Positions 9,631-18,445 of a stretch of 45,484 nt of DNA are shown here, piece by piece. The notes below the pieces were generated by a model. The model saw only the letters and a list, made by a program, of their open reading frames with translations, did not search any database and had not been told where the DNA came from. Source of the DNA: Nitrosomonas sp. (GTDB taxonomy: Bacteria > Pseudomonadota > Gammaproteobacteria > Burkholderiales > Nitrosomonadaceae); assembly GCF_019752415.1 (NCBI RefSeq), contig NZ_JAIEME010000042.1, forward strand, positions 1 to 45,484, in the 5' to 3' direction. Numbering within the stretch: the first letter of the stretch is position 1; every line of letters begins with the position of its first letter. The position numbers were made by a program, and so were the translations under genes.

Positions 9631-10023
9631 GTGAACCAGGCTGCCATTATCCAAACGCTGCAAGCCAGTCTGCCCAATCTGCTGGCCATCTATGCTTTCG
9701 GCAGCCGCATTCAAGGCACAGCACAAATGGATAGCGATCTCGATCTGGCGGTGCTGGTCGCGGGTTATGCCGAGCCTCTGGTATTGTGGACGCTAGCCGG
9801 TGATCTGGCAGATGTGGCTGGCTGCCCGGTCGATTTGCTCGATCTGCGTGCAGCTTCTACCGTGATGCAATACCAAGTCATCACCACCGGTCAGCGCTGG
9901 TGGACGTCGGATGTGCAAGCGGCGTTGTTCGAGGCCGCCATCTTGAGTGAGAAAACAGAATTGGATACCGCCCGTGCCGGGTTGCTATCCGACATTCAAA
10001 AAAGGGGAAAGGTGTATGGCTGA
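9631..10023 (+). CDS. mntA: MntA-type minimal nucleotidyltransferase antitoxin
   Basis: This 130-residue protein carries the nucleotidyltransferase signature GSRIQG...DSDLDL (G24, S25, D36, D38 from the GTG start). In this family the enzyme neutralises its partner HepT by adding AMP to a tyrosine of the toxin. The start is uncertain: the GTG at 9631 opens VNQAAIIQTLQASLPNLLAI, typical for the family, but GGAG lies 16 nt upstream; an in-frame TTG at 9601 would add ten unusual residues. The stop codon overlaps the hepT start by 8 bp, so the two are translationally coupled. Confidence 0.85.
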   Translation: MNQAAIIQTLQASLPNLLAIYAFGSRIQGTAQMDSDLDLAVLVAGYAEPLVLWTLAGDLADVAGCPVDLLDLRAASTVMQYQVITTGQRWWTSDVQAALFEAAILSEKTELDTARAGLLSDIQKRGKVYG

Positions 10024-10441
10024 TGATGTGCTGATCAACAAGGCTGCCACCATCGAGCGCTGTGTGAAGCGGGCGAGGGAGGAATATGTAAAATCCGGCT
10101 CTTTTCCCATGGATTTCACCCGGCAAGATGCAGCAATTCTGAACATTCAACGTGCTTGCGAAGCAGCGCTGGACATGGGGCAACACCTAATCCGGCGTGA
10201 AAAACTGGGGGTGCCGCAAAGTGCGCGTGATGTATTTGAGCTGCTGGCGCAGGGCGGTTGGATCGATGCCGAACTTGCCGATAAGCTCAAACGTATGGTG
10301 GGTTTTCGCAACATTGCCGTGCACGACTATCAGGCGCTGCAACTACCTATTTTGATCAGTATTATCGAAACGCATCTGGATGAATTTTTAGAGTATAGCC
10401 AAGCGTTGTTATTGGGTGACGCTTCTCAGACAAAAGAGTAA
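10016..10441 (+). CDS. hepT: HepT-like HEPN ribonuclease toxin (DUF86)
   Basis: A 141-residue all-helical protein with the HEPN active-site motif RNIAVHDY (R98, H103, Y105), matching RX4HXY. HepT toxins of this type cleave RNA, and the tyrosine is the residue that MntA AMPylates. The ATG overlaps the mntA stop, and GGGGAAAGG just before it is a good ribosome-binding site. The C-terminus is a helix (ISIIETHLDEFLEYSQALL). Together with mntA it forms a complete type VII toxin-antitoxin pair. GC content is similar to the flanking housekeeping genes, so it is not an obviously recent arrival. Confidence 0.9.
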   Translation: MADDVLINKAATIERCVKRAREEYVKSGSFPMDFTRQDAAILNIQRACEAALDMGQHLIRREKLGVPQSARDVFELLAQGGWIDAELADKLKRMVGFRNIAVHDYQALQLPILISIIETHLDEFLEYSQALLLGDASQTKE

Positions 10442-10515
10442 GCATGAAACACGCCGACGAAAAGGCGTTCTGGCTAGCAAAAATTATGAAGATTATGAAA
10501 TGGAATGATGGGACT

Positions 10516-10541
10516 GATGCGCCTTCTGGCATCGGCGCATC
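10516..10541 (+). terminator. Hairpin after mntA-hepT
   Basis: GATGCGCC and GGCGCATC form a perfect 8-bp stem with a 10-nt loop 75 bp past the hepT stop. No T-tract follows, so it may be an mRNA 3' stabiliser rather than a true intrinsic terminator. Confidence 0.35.
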
Positions 10542-10630
10542 CTATCGAGCTTGGCTCCGGCTGCGATCAATGGAAGCCTGTCGAAGATAGGTCGCCCATC
10601 CACCTAAATTAGGAAATACTCGCCCAGCGG

Positions 10631-10720
10631 GTAGGGTGGATAAGTGAAACGCCATCCACCAAAATAATTTGCGATAATCGCATGAATGCTGGTGGATGAC
10701 GCTGTGCTTATCCACTCTAC
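10631..10720. repeat. 90-bp inverted-repeat element with 30-bp arms
   Basis: The left arm opens GTAGGGTGGATAAGTGAAAC and ends CCATCCACC. The right arm, read in reverse complement, opens GTAGAGTGGATAAGCACAGC and ends TCATCCACC, giving about five mismatches in 30 bp. The core between them is AT-rich. This looks like a dispersed palindromic unit of REP/MITE type; GTAGGGTGGATAAG-type repeats are familiar from many proteobacterial genomes. It separates the mntA-hepT pair from the convergent HEPN-like gene. Confidence 0.65.
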
Positions 10721-10769
10721 TTGCATAACGGAAATGTTGGAATTCCTGGCGTCACTCAAGTCTATCGTG

Positions 10770-11297
10770 CTAGATATTAATAATTTCATCCTCGGTAATG
10801 CCATACTCTTGAGCAATAGAGTTCCGGATTGTTTCTACAATACTAACAACAGTATTTGGGTAAGTATTATTAGATGGATTATTAATCCAATTAAGAAAAG
10901 TATCTGCATGTTCACCAATTAGTTCTTCAAGGAAGTTCATTATTTCTGAAGGTTTTAATGGTTTTTTTGATTCTTTATCTAATATGTGACCAGAAACTTT
11001 ATTTCTGAAATTCTCAACACCTTTTTTGCGAATTTTTTTGTTTAATTCTTTTAAATCTGCGTGATGACTTTCCGGTAATAATTGATGGTATCGATCCCAG
11101 AATTCTAGTAATTTGAAAAGTGACAGTGCAAGATGCGAAAAACACATTCTTTCCACTGCACTTAACTGTATTTCACTAAGCTTTTTTAATTTATAGCGTT
11201 CCCGATAGTCAATAAATACGATTGTTCCGGCAACAAAGTCTGCGATTAGGTAATTTAAAATAATCACAGCTTCGATGGCAGAATTACGATTTCTCAT
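10770..11297 (-). CDS. HEPN-like hypothetical protein, AT-rich orphan
   Basis: A 175-residue, Lys/Asn-rich, mostly helical protein. I do not recognise a specific family. FRNKVSGH (R98, N99, H104) fits the RNxxxxH variant of the HEPN nuclease motif, and a preceding helix (SHLALSLFKLLEFWDRYHQLLP) is of the sort seen in HEPN/AbiU2-like proteins, so an RNA-cleaving defence or toxin role is possible but unproven. Base composition is clearly more AT-rich than cbbO or hepT on either side, suggesting acquisition by transfer. It begins about 25 bp after the cbbO stop on the same strand and converges on mntA-hepT. The start may be the ATG at 11297 or a TTG at 11318; neither has a convincing ribosome-binding site. 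Confidence 0.65.
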   Translation of the reverse strand: MRNRNSAIEAVIILNYLIADFVAGTIVFIDYRERYKLKKLSEIQLSAVERMCFSHLALSLFKLLEFWDRYHQLLPESHHADLKELNKKIRKKGVENFRNKVSGHILDKESKKPLKPSEIMNFLEELIGEHADTFLNWINNPSNNTYPNTVVSIVETIRNSIAQEYGITEDEIINI

Positions 11298-11320
11298 TAT
11301 TCTGTTTTGCTTAGTCAAGT

Positions 11321-13648
11321 CTATCGCGTCAACCCCGCATACAACACCGGCAGTTTCTCCGGCAGCCGTTCCACATGATCCACCACCAAATAGTTACGCT
11401 CGCCAAAAATACGCGACACATATTGATCCGCGCGCGGATCGAGGCTCATGCAGTAGGTGAGAATGCTTGAGCGGCCGGCTTCTTCCACGGCTTTTTTGGT
11501 GTCGTGGCGCAGGTATTGCGGGTCGCGCACGTCGACGTCGGCGGGTTCGCCGTCGGTGATGACGAGCAGCAGTTTTTTCGCGGATTTTTGTAGTTTCAGG
11601 TAATGCGTGGCGTGGCGCATCGCGGCACCCATGCGGGTAGACAACTGGCCTGTCATGCCGGCGAGCCGGGCTTTGGGGATTTCGTTATAGGGTTGGTCGA
11701 AATCCTTGTAGCGGTAGTATTCCACGTCATGGCGCCCATCCGAGCAGAAGCCGTGAATCGCGAAAGGGTCGCCGATTTTGTTGATGGCGTTGGCGAGCAG
11801 TACCGTCGCCTGGCGGGTCAGATCCAGCACGGAGTAGTCATGGCCAGAAACTTTTTCGTTGGTCGATTCGGATAAGTCGAGCAACACCAGCACCGAAATA
11901 TCGCGCACTTTGCGCACCGAGCGCATCATGATGCGCGGATCAGGCTGCATGCCCATGCGGATGTCGATCATCGAACGGATCGCGGCGTTGATATCGATTT
12001 CGTCGCCATCTTCCAATTTGCGGATGCGGCGCGTGCCTTGCGGTTGCATGGCATCGAGCAAGAATTTCATGCGCGCGATTTCACGTTTATATTGTTGCGC
12101 GATGTCGTCGATGCATTGTATGTCGCCAAGTTTCGGGCGTTTTTCTTGTACAGTTGCCCAATCCGGGCGCTCCAATTGAATCTGGTAATCCCATTCGGAA
12201 TAGTGATAGGGCGCCGACACCGGTTCTTTGCCTTCTAGATCATTGTAGGAAACGCCGGTATCTTCATAAGGGAAAAATTCGGTACCCATAACCCAGATTT
12301 CCTGCGCATCATCTCCGGCGGTTTCCACTTCGACTTCGTTGGCGAATTCCATCACATTGACATATTTGCGAATTTGTTTGGGTGCTTCATAACCAGCCGA
12401 CAGCGATTTATTTAAATCAAATTCCTCAAATTCCCAGAAATAACGATTGTCGTCGCGATACGGTGCGGTGAGTTGATCCGATAGCATGGCGTACGGAATG
12501 TTTTTTTCTCTAAAACTATGCGTCAGCTGAACGCCAATGTCCCATGAGATTTGATAGGTATCCAGTTTGTTCTGTGCGGCTGCAAAAAGCTGACGGCCTT
12601 CGGCAATCCAACGATCGTTGTCCTGATAATCCGGATCGAGTAAAGCGCGTGCCAAGCGATTGAGATAGTCGCCCATGGTGACAGCCCTATCCGGCGTGGC
12701 GGTATGCAAGGCTGCCCAGGTTTTACGCAATCCCGGAAAGCGGCGAATGGCAAGTGCTTCGACGCGTGCATCTTCGATCACGGAGATGACCGCCATTTGC
12801 ATCGGGCTCAATCCTTCCGCAGAGATCGGTTGTTTGGTTTCCACCAGATGCGCGGCAGCGTGCGCGGCGGCGGCACGATAAACCTCGGTGGCGGTTACAC
12901 CCGCATGGCTGTCATAGGCATCAGGCAGGTAAATGAAGTAATTTTCGATATAGGGTTTGTAACCTTCACGCGTTTCAAAGTCACCGGAGGTGGGTTTCAT
13001 GAAAAAATCACGTGCCCAAAGTGCACGCAGATACATATTGATGCGGCGCTGCACATCCACAAACAGGGTGCCCTTGCGTTCTTTTTGCAGTACCGCGAGT
13101 GATTCCTTGGATTCCAATCCAAAATATTTTATTTGCTCTTCATAATTCGTGCGATGCGCATGCGCGCCCCACATCGCCCAGCGGCGCAAACCGCCCAGAG
13201 TCAGTTGACCAAACAGAATATCCAATTTGTTGAGCATCGGACGCATACCACGCGGCGCTTGTGCAATCAAAGTATTCAGGAATTGCAGATAATTCTGGAA
13301 TAGCTGCGCATCACCGAGGCGTTTTGCCGCAGTGGGGGAGGTGGCCAATACTAGCTCAATCACTGCACCGGAAGTTCTGGAGGCGAGTGAGAGTGCAGTA
13401 GTCGCCAGATCGCTGATAATATCTTCACCAATTTCTTTGGCTACCAATGGGACTTCATCGATCCAACAATCCACCAGACTGCGTCCGCGCCCTAATCCGC
13501 GGATTGCCGAAGCACCTTTCAGATAATTATCCAACCCACGCGACGAAAAAGTTTTGACGGCTTCTGGCCATGCATGTCTGAGTAATTCAACCGATTCTGG
13601 CTCTAAATCTTCCAGTAATTCTTTGTAGTCATCCAGATTAATACTCAT
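11321..13648 (-). CDS. cbbO: CbbO, von Willebrand factor A subunit of RuBisCO activase
   Basis: A 775-residue protein, the usual CbbO length. The N-terminal 500 residues are helical and family-specific. A C-terminal VWA domain starts near residue 580 with an intact MIDAS motif (VLVLLDLSEST, DxSxS) and ends with TDGEPADVD. CbbO binds the AAA+ hexamer CbbQ and contacts RuBisCO, helping remove inhibitory sugar phosphates from its active sites. The ATG has AGGTG upstream. It follows cbbQ by 57 bp in the cbbLSQO operon, which marks the RuBisCO as the form IA type associated with CbbQ/CbbO. The stop is followed directly by the AT-rich HEPN-like gene, which may be co-transcribed. Confidence 0.96.
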   Translation of the reverse strand: MSINLDDYKELLEDLEPESVELLRHAWPEAVKTFSSRGLDNYLKGASAIRGLGRGRSLVDCWIDEVPLVAKEIGEDIISDLATTALSLASRTSGAVIELVLATSPTAAKRLGDAQLFQNYLQFLNTLIAQAPRGMRPMLNKLDILFGQLTLGGLRRWAMWGAHAHRTNYEEQIKYFGLESKESLAVLQKERKGTLFVDVQRRINMYLRALWARDFFMKPTSGDFETREGYKPYIENYFIYLPDAYDSHAGVTATEVYRAAAAHAAAHLVETKQPISAEGLSPMQMAVISVIEDARVEALAIRRFPGLRKTWAALHTATPDRAVTMGDYLNRLARALLDPDYQDNDRWIAEGRQLFAAAQNKLDTYQISWDIGVQLTHSFREKNIPYAMLSDQLTAPYRDDNRYFWEFEEFDLNKSLSAGYEAPKQIRKYVNVMEFANEVEVETAGDDAQEIWVMGTEFFPYEDTGVSYNDLEGKEPVSAPYHYSEWDYQIQLERPDWATVQEKRPKLGDIQCIDDIAQQYKREIARMKFLLDAMQPQGTRRIRKLEDGDEIDINAAIRSMIDIRMGMQPDPRIMMRSVRKVRDISVLVLLDLSESTNEKVSGHDYSVLDLTRQATVLLANAINKIGDPFAIHGFCSDGRHDVEYYRYKDFDQPYNEIPKARLAGMTGQLSTRMGAAMRHATHYLKLQKSAKKLLLVITDGEPADVDVRDPQYLRHDTKKAVEEAGRSSILTYCMSLDPRADQYVSRIFGERNYLVVDHVERLPEKLPVLYAGLTR

Positions 13649-13705
13649 GGGAGCACCTGTTTATTTTTACAAAACAATCGATAGATTTCAAAATTATCAA
13701 AACAC

Positions 13706-14512
13706 TTAATTAAAAAAAGTGCTGACTGCAGCATCCAATGCATCGCGCATATCGGGATCATCGGTAATGGGGCGCACCAGCGCAACACGGCAAGCGGCAT
13801 GCGCGTCAACTTTTTTAGCGATGAGACTGCCTGCGTAAATCAACATGCGGGTAGAGATGCCTTCATCTAGTCCATGACCTTTCAGATTGCGTGCGCGTTC
13901 CGCAATCGATACCAGTTTCTCGGCAATTTCAGTGGATACACCCGTTTCATGCGACACAATTTCACTTTCAACGTCATGGTTAGGATAATTAAAATCCAGT
14001 GCGCCAAAACGCTGTTTGGTGGATTGCTTGAGGTCTTTCATCAAGCTTTGATAACCTGGATTGTAGGAAATGACAATCTGGAAATCAGCGTGCGCATGAA
14101 CGAGCTCGCCTTTTTTTTCCAATGGCAAGACACGGCGATTGTCGGTTAATGGATGGATCACCACAGTGGTATCCTGGCGCGCTTCAACGACTTCGTCCAG
14201 ATAGCAAATGGCGCCAAAACGTGCCGCAACAGCCAACGGCCCATCTTGCCAGCGTGTGCCGTTGGCATCCAACAAAAAGCGGCCCACCAGATCGGATGCG
14301 GTCATATCTTCGTTACAGGCCACGGTAATCAGCGGTTTTTTTAATTTCCATGCCATGTATTCAACAAAACGAGTCTTACCACAGCCGGTAGGACCTTTCA
14401 GCATCATAGGCATGCGCACCGAATAGGCGGCTTCATATAATTCCACCTCATCAGCTACGGGATGGTAATAGGGCTCGGTGGTTACACGGTATTGATCAAT
14501 GATTTCGCTCAT
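13706..14512 (-). CDS. cbbQ: CbbQ, MoxR-type AAA+ RuBisCO activase
   Basis: A 268-residue AAA+ ATPase. Walker A is GPTGCGKT (40-47), Walker B is CYLDEV (103-108), and an Arg-rich sensor region and C-terminal helical lid follow. It belongs to the MoxR/NorQ branch. CbbQ forms hexamers that, with CbbO, couple ATP hydrolysis to remodelling of inhibited RuBisCO. AGGAG precedes the ATG by 7 nt. The gene lies about 110 bp downstream of cbbS, separated by an intrinsic terminator, so it should be expressed at a lower level than the RuBisCO subunits. Confidence 0.97.
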   Translation of the reverse strand: MSEIIDQYRVTTEPYYHPVADEVELYEAAYSVRMPMMLKGPTGCGKTRFVEYMAWKLKKPLITVACNEDMTASDLVGRFLLDANGTRWQDGPLAVAARFGAICYLDEVVEARQDTTVVIHPLTDNRRVLPLEKKGELVHAHADFQIVISYNPGYQSLMKDLKQSTKQRFGALDFNYPNHDVESEIVSHETGVSTEIAEKLVSIAERARNLKGHGLDEGISTRMLIYAGSLIAKKVDAHAACRVALVRPITDDPDMRDALDAAVSTFFN

Positions 14513-14557
14513 GATGAACTCCTGTTATAGCTGTCTGAAAAGTACTTTATTTTGGTC

Positions 14558-14595
14558 AAAAAAAACCCCCGATCCTTTTACAGGTAAAGGGGGTT
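14558..14595 (-). terminator. Intrinsic terminator/attenuator between cbbS and cbbQ
   Basis: On the minus strand AACCCCC and GGGGGTT pair over 7 bp, the inner arms TTTAC and GTAAA add further pairs, and eight T residues follow directly. It lies about 25 bp past the cbbS stop. This is a textbook rho-independent terminator. Partial readthrough would set the ratio between abundant RuBisCO and catalytic amounts of CbbQ and CbbO. Confidence 0.85.
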
Positions 14596-14619
14596 CCAGG
14601 GTACGAAACCCGTTGTGTC

Positions 14620-14976
14620 TTAAACAGTCTTGCCGCGGTATATCACCATGGCAGTGCCTTGTGATTGGTTGAAATTGTTGTAACCAATTAAACGAACATG
14701 ATTGTTCGGATTGGCTTTATGACATGCAGCAGCTTCTGCCAGCACGCGGTCTACATCGGTTTCGCCAAACATGGGCAGTTTCCACATATACCAGTAGGAA
14801 TCCATTACATACTCTGGTTCTGTATGCTCAATGGCTGGATTCCAGCCTTTACTAATTAAATACTGTACTTGCTTCTTGATATCTTTGTCAGACATCGCAG
14901 GCAGGTAGGAAAATGTCTCAAACTTACGGCTCGCTGGATCACTGACACGTGATTTGTAATCAATTACTTCGCTCAT
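14620..14976 (-). CDS. cbbS: RuBisCO small subunit, form IA
   Basis: A 118-residue protein with the small-subunit hallmarks: the N-terminal KFETFSYLP segment, a GWNPAIEH turn, [11 protein letters not shown], and a C-terminal sheet [14 protein letters not shown]. Eight small subunits cap the octamer of large subunits. GAGGAA lies 7 nt before the ATG. The 78-bp gap to cbbL and the terminator behind it indicate that cbbL and cbbS form the main transcript. Confidence 0.98.
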   Translation of the reverse strand: MSEVIDYKSRVSDPASRKFETFSYLPAMSDKDIKKQVQYLISKGWNPAIEHTEPEYVMDSYWYMWKLPMFGETDVDRVLAEAAACHKANPNNHVRLIGYNNFNQSQGTAMVIYRGKTV

Positions 14977-15054
14977 TCTTTATTCCTCATTTTTAGAGAG
15001 ATGAAGAAGAAAAGCTATGTTACTATCGGCTCTTCTTCTTTAGTTATGTGTTGC

Positions 15055-16476
15055 TTACTTGTGGGCTACGTCGAGCTTATCAACCGTATCAAACTCGAAC
15101 TTAATTTCTTTCCATGTTTCCATGGCGATTTTTAGTTCGGGACTGCTCTTAGCAGCTTTGGTTAGAATCGCTTTGCCTTCCTTCTCGATTTCAACACCTT
15201 GGTTACGTGCTTCGACGCAGGCTTCCAATGCCACGCGGTTAGCAGCGGCACCAGCAGCATTGCCCCATGGGTGGCCTAAGGTACCGCCACCAAATTGCAA
15301 GCAGGCATCATCACCGAAAATAGCAACCAGTGCTGGCATATGCCAAACGTGAATACCGCCCGAAGCAACTGGGAATACACCTGGCATAGAACCCCAGTCT
15401 TGATCGAAGAACAGACCGCGGCTGCGGTCTTCTTTGATGAATTTGTCGCGCATGGTATCGATCCAGCCGAGGGTTGCTGCACGATCGCCTTCTAGTTTGC
15501 CGACTACGGTACCGGAATGCAGGTGATCACCCCCTGATAAACGGAGTACCTTGGTTAAAACGCGGAAATGAATACCATGGTGCGGGTTGCGATCAAGCAC
15601 GGCGTGCATAGCGCGGTGGATGTGTAACAGCATGCCATTGTTGCGGCACCAGTTAGCCAGTCCCGTATTGGCAGTTAAACCACCGGTCAAGTAGTCATGC
15701 ATGATGATCGGTGCGCCCAATTCTTTAGCAAACTCTGCGCGTTTATACATTTCTTCTGGAGTTGGCGCGGTTACGTTCAAATAGTGACCTTTACGTTCTC
15801 CGGTTTCACGCTCAGCTTTTTGGCAAGCTTCCACCACGAATTCGAAACGATCACGCCAACGCATAAAAGGTTGACTGTTAACGTTCTCATCGTCTTTAGT
15901 CAGATCCAGACCGCCGCGCAGACATTCATACACAGCACGGCCATAGTTTTTAGCAGACAGACCCAGTTTAGGCTTAATGGTACAACCTAACAGCGCGCGG
16001 CCATACTTGTTCAGGCGATCGCGTTCTACTTGAATACCTGCTGGCGGTCCGCCGCAGGTTTTGACGTATGCAATCGGAAAACGAACATCTTCCAGACGCA
16101 GTGCGCGAAGCGCTTTAAAACCAAATACGTTACCGACCAGCGAGGTCAGCACGTTAACCACGGAGCCTTCTTCAAAAAGATCGATCGGGTAAGCTACGAA
16201 TGCGTAGAAACAGGTGTCATCACCAGGCACGTCTTCAATCTTATAAGCGCGTCCTTTGTAGTAGTCCAAATCGGTTAAAAGATCAGTCCAAACTGTGGTC
16301 CAGGTACCCGTAGAAGATTCTGCAGCTACTGCGGCAGCAACTTCTTCGCGAGGTACGCCAGCTTGTGGCGTAATTTTGAAACATGCCAGAAGATCGGTAT
16401 CCAGCGGTGTATAGTCAGGGGTCCAGTATGTATGTCTATATTCTTTGACACCAGCGTTATATATTTTTACTGCCAT
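15055..16476 (-). CDS. cbbL: RuBisCO large subunit, form IA
   Basis: The start [15 protein letters not shown] at 16476 is chosen because GGAGAAG precedes it at 7-8 nt; an in-frame ATG 15 codons upstream adds residues not seen in the family. The protein is 473 residues, normal for form I. Catalytic residues are visible: the proton-abstracting Lys in TIKPK (K168), the carbamylated Lys in GLDLTKDDE (K194) with metal ligands D196 and E197, and the HIHRAMH and HSGT motifs. It fixes CO2 onto ribulose-1,5-bisphosphate. The neighbours cbbS, cbbQ, cbbO and the divergent cbbR confirm a carboxysome-free form IA operon. No shell genes are present here. Confidence 0.99.
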   Translation of the reverse strand: MAVKIYNAGVKEYRHTYWTPDYTPLDTDLLACFKITPQAGVPREEVAAAVAAESSTGTWTTVWTDLLTDLDYYKGRAYKIEDVPGDDTCFYAFVAYPIDLFEEGSVVNVLTSLVGNVFGFKALRALRLEDVRFPIAYVKTCGGPPAGIQVERDRLNKYGRALLGCTIKPKLGLSAKNYGRAVYECLRGGLDLTKDDENVNSQPFMRWRDRFEFVVEACQKAERETGERKGHYLNVTAPTPEEMYKRAEFAKELGAPIIMHDYLTGGLTANTGLANWCRNNGMLLHIHRAMHAVLDRNPHHGIHFRVLTKVLRLSGGDHLHSGTVVGKLEGDRAATLGWIDTMRDKFIKEDRSRGLFFDQDWGSMPGVFPVASGGIHVWHMPALVAIFGDDACLQFGGGTLGHPWGNAAGAAANRVALEACVEARNQGVEIEKEGKAILTKAAKSSPELKIAMETWKEIKFEFDTVDKLDVAHK

Positions 16477-16578
16477 AGTTTCTTCTCCAGTTAAGTTCCA
16501 CTCAACTCCAGCCAACAGCATAGGCAGAAAAGAGAGGATATTGCGTTACAAACAAAACTACTCAAATCTATGAAACGG

Positions 16579-16607
16579 ACTATAACGCTATTTATCTATA
16601 AGAACAA
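16579..16607 (-). promoter_or_regulatory. Predicted cbbL promoter
   Basis: On the minus strand TTGTTC (16607-16602), a 17-bp spacer and TATAGT (16584-16579) form a good sigma-70 match, leaving a leader of about 95 nt before the cbbL ATG. It sits in the cbbL-cbbR intergenic region as expected for a CbbR-controlled operon. Confidence 0.55.
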
Positions 16608-16650
16608 ATCAATAATTCTAATATTTATGATAAGGTTGTACTTATAATTA
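16591..16650. promoter_or_regulatory. Candidate CbbR operator between cbbL and cbbR
   Basis: This AT-rich stretch carries several partly palindromic TTA/TAA motifs: TTATCTATAA, TTATGATAA and CTTATAATTAA, spaced roughly one to two helical turns apart. LysR-type regulators such as CbbR bind T-N11-A motifs of this kind just upstream of the -35 box. A TATAAT at 16643-16648 could serve as the -10 of cbbR. The assignment rests on position and composition only. Confidence 0.4.
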
Positions 16651-16668
16651 AACTTACTGAATTAGTGA

Positions 16669-17583
16669 ATGCTACATCTTACTTTGCGGCAATTAAAAGT
16701 ATTTGAGTCGGTTGCCAGACACTTGAGCTATTCTCGTGCAGCGGATGAACTTCATTTGACCCAACCCGCTGTTTCTATGCAGATTAAGCAACTGGAAGGC
16801 AACATTAGTTTGCCGCTATTTGAGCAACTGGGTAAACGGATTTATCTGACTGATGCGGGGCGTGAGTTATATCAATATAGCCGTTCAATTTCCCAGCAAT
16901 TAGCTGATATGGAAGTTGCGCTGGATGAATTGAAAGGCATGGAGCGGGGTAAGTTAAATATTTCTGTGGTGACAACTGCCAATTACTTTGCACCGCATTT
17001 ATTGGCAAAGTTTTGCCAGCGTTATAAAGGGGTGACAGTGAGTTTAAATGTTTCTAACCGTGAAACCGTATTGAAACAGCTCTCTGACAATTTGATAGAC
17101 CTTGCTATCATGGGGCAGCCGCCTGAGGATCTCGATATTGATAGTGAATCGTTTATTGAGAATCCATTAGTCGTGATAGCACCGCCGGATCATCCTTTGT
17201 GCAAAGAACAAAACATACCGGTTAATCGATTGGCCAAGGAAGTTTTTCTGGTACGTGAATCCGGTTCAGGAACGCGCGGCGCCATGGAGCGTTTTTTTGC
17301 AGCGCACGAAGTCAAAATCAATAAAGGGATGGAAGCAGACACGACGGAAGCGATCAAACAGGCGGTACAGGCTGGCATGGGATTAGGTATTATGTCGCAG
17401 CATACGGCAGAGTTGGAACTTGAAACGAATCGTTTGAAGATCTTGGATGTGCAGGGTTTTCCCATTATTCGTTATTGGCATGTGGTGAACAGGAAGAATA
17501 AGCGTCTATCCGGTGTCGCCAATGCTTTCAGAGAATTTTTGTTAAAAGAAGCTGCAGAATTGATGGCTAAATCAAAGAAATAG
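16669..17583 (+). CDS. cbbR: LysR-family regulator CbbR
   Basis: A 304-residue LysR-type transcription factor. The N-terminal winged helix-turn-helix is clear (LRQLKVFESVARHLSYSRAA, then LTQPAVSMQIKQLE), followed by a two-lobed substrate-binding domain (about 90-300). Transcribed divergently from cbbLSQO across a 190-bp intergenic region, it is almost certainly CbbR, which activates the Calvin-cycle genes in response to metabolites. The ATG at 16669 has only a weak purine stretch upstream. Confidence 0.93.
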   Translation: MLHLTLRQLKVFESVARHLSYSRAADELHLTQPAVSMQIKQLEGNISLPLFEQLGKRIYLTDAGRELYQYSRSISQQLADMEVALDELKGMERGKLNISVVTTANYFAPHLLAKFCQRYKGVTVSLNVSNRETVLKQLSDNLIDLAIMGQPPEDLDIDSESFIENPLVVIAPPDHPLCKEQNIPVNRLAKEVFLVRESGSGTRGAMERFFAAHEVKINKGMEADTTEAIKQAVQAGMGLGIMSQHTAELELETNRLKILDVQGFPIIRYWHVVNRKNKRLSGVANAFREFLLKEAAELMAKSKK

Positions 17584-17712
17584 GAATTTCTTGGATATGA
17601 TTCAAGTTGCTATTTGATGAGATGCATAAGAATATGCTTGCATATTAATGAGTATGACTTAAGGAAATTCATATACACTTACTCAATCAGAGTTTATTCA
17701 ATAGTATTTGAT

Positions 17713-18414
17713 ATGGCCCACCCAGACTTCATCAATGAGAATATATTCGGTACAACTCACGAAACAAGAGTCAGTGTTTATCTGACGTGCGGTTTCGTCG
17801 CTATGGCGGTTTTACTGGTGGATTTTATGACACCGCTTGGCGTAGCGAGTGGTGTTCCCTATGTTGCTGTCGTGTTGCTCTCGTTAAAATCGCCTGAAAA
17901 GCGCTTTACCTTACTAGTGGCATCTATCTGTACCTTACTGGTAGGAGTTGGATATCTAGGATCACCGCCGAGTGATATTCCCATGTATCAAGTTTTTGCG
18001 AACCGTTCAATGGCAATATTGGTGATCTGGGTAACAGCGATATTGACATTGATACAACGAAATAAAGTACTTGAATTACACCAAGAGCGATTGAAGCGCA
18101 TACAGTCAATTAAAGAAGTTGAAATAAGGGAAGAAAAGTTAAAGGTTTTAAAAGCTACGATGCGAACAGAACAAGACATCACAGGTAATTTCTTAAATAA
18201 TTTACACTGTTTTAAGTTTGAGATTGAGACAAATAAAACACTGTCACCCGAATCCGTGAAGAAGCTTGATGCGCTTATCCAAGATACGTCGTTGCGCATT
18301 GATAAACTGGGTAGCATGGATGAGGTACGTGAAAAAAGGATGGCGGGTGATATGATGGGCATAGATTATGAGCATTCTGCAAAGGATGCGGATACAGTCA
18401 GCAGAAAATATTGA
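17713..18414 (+). CDS. Membrane protein with sensor-kinase-like N-terminus but no ATPase domain
   Basis: From the ATG at 17713 the product is about 233 residues. Residues 15-115 contain about four membrane-spanning segments (for example VYLTCGFVAMAVLLVDFM and LVASICTLLVGVGYL). A charged coiled-coil linker follows (RNKVLELHQERLKRIQSIKE), then a helical pair resembling a histidine-kinase dimerisation domain (ITGNFLNNLHCFKFEIE and LSPESVKKLDALIQDTS). The protein ends soon after, with no ATP-binding domain. It may be a sensor or adaptor fragment; a truncated kinase is also possible. An in-frame ATG at 17617 and a TTG at 17614 would add about 33 residues, but that segment looks unlike protein. No clear ribosome-binding site marks either start. 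Confidence 0.6.
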   Translation: MAHPDFINENIFGTTHETRVSVYLTCGFVAMAVLLVDFMTPLGVASGVPYVAVVLLSLKSPEKRFTLLVASICTLLVGVGYLGSPPSDIPMYQVFANRSMAILVIWVTAILTLIQRNKVLELHQERLKRIQSIKEVEIREEKLKVLKATMRTEQDITGNFLNNLHCFKFEIETNKTLSPESVKKLDALIQDTSLRIDKLGSMDEVREKRMAGDMMGIDYEHSAKDADTVSRKY

Positions 18415-18445
18415 GTGCTGTGAAATATTAGTGAGAGGATGAACA

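Noticed and set aside
9566..9634. Short ATG frame (MNLFLDLDLPSDW...) overlapping the mntA start
   Set aside because: Only 22 codons, out of frame with mntA, and without a ribosome-binding site.
10549..10561. GCTTGGCTCCGGC shared with 42744-42756
   Set aside because: Only 13 bp are shared and the flanks differ, so chance or a trivial hairpin motif is enough to explain it.
10444..10590. 48-codon frame directly after hepT (MKHADEKAFWLAK...)
   Set aside because: No ribosome-binding site, it contains a hairpin, and the second half looks non-coding. It cannot be supported as a gene.
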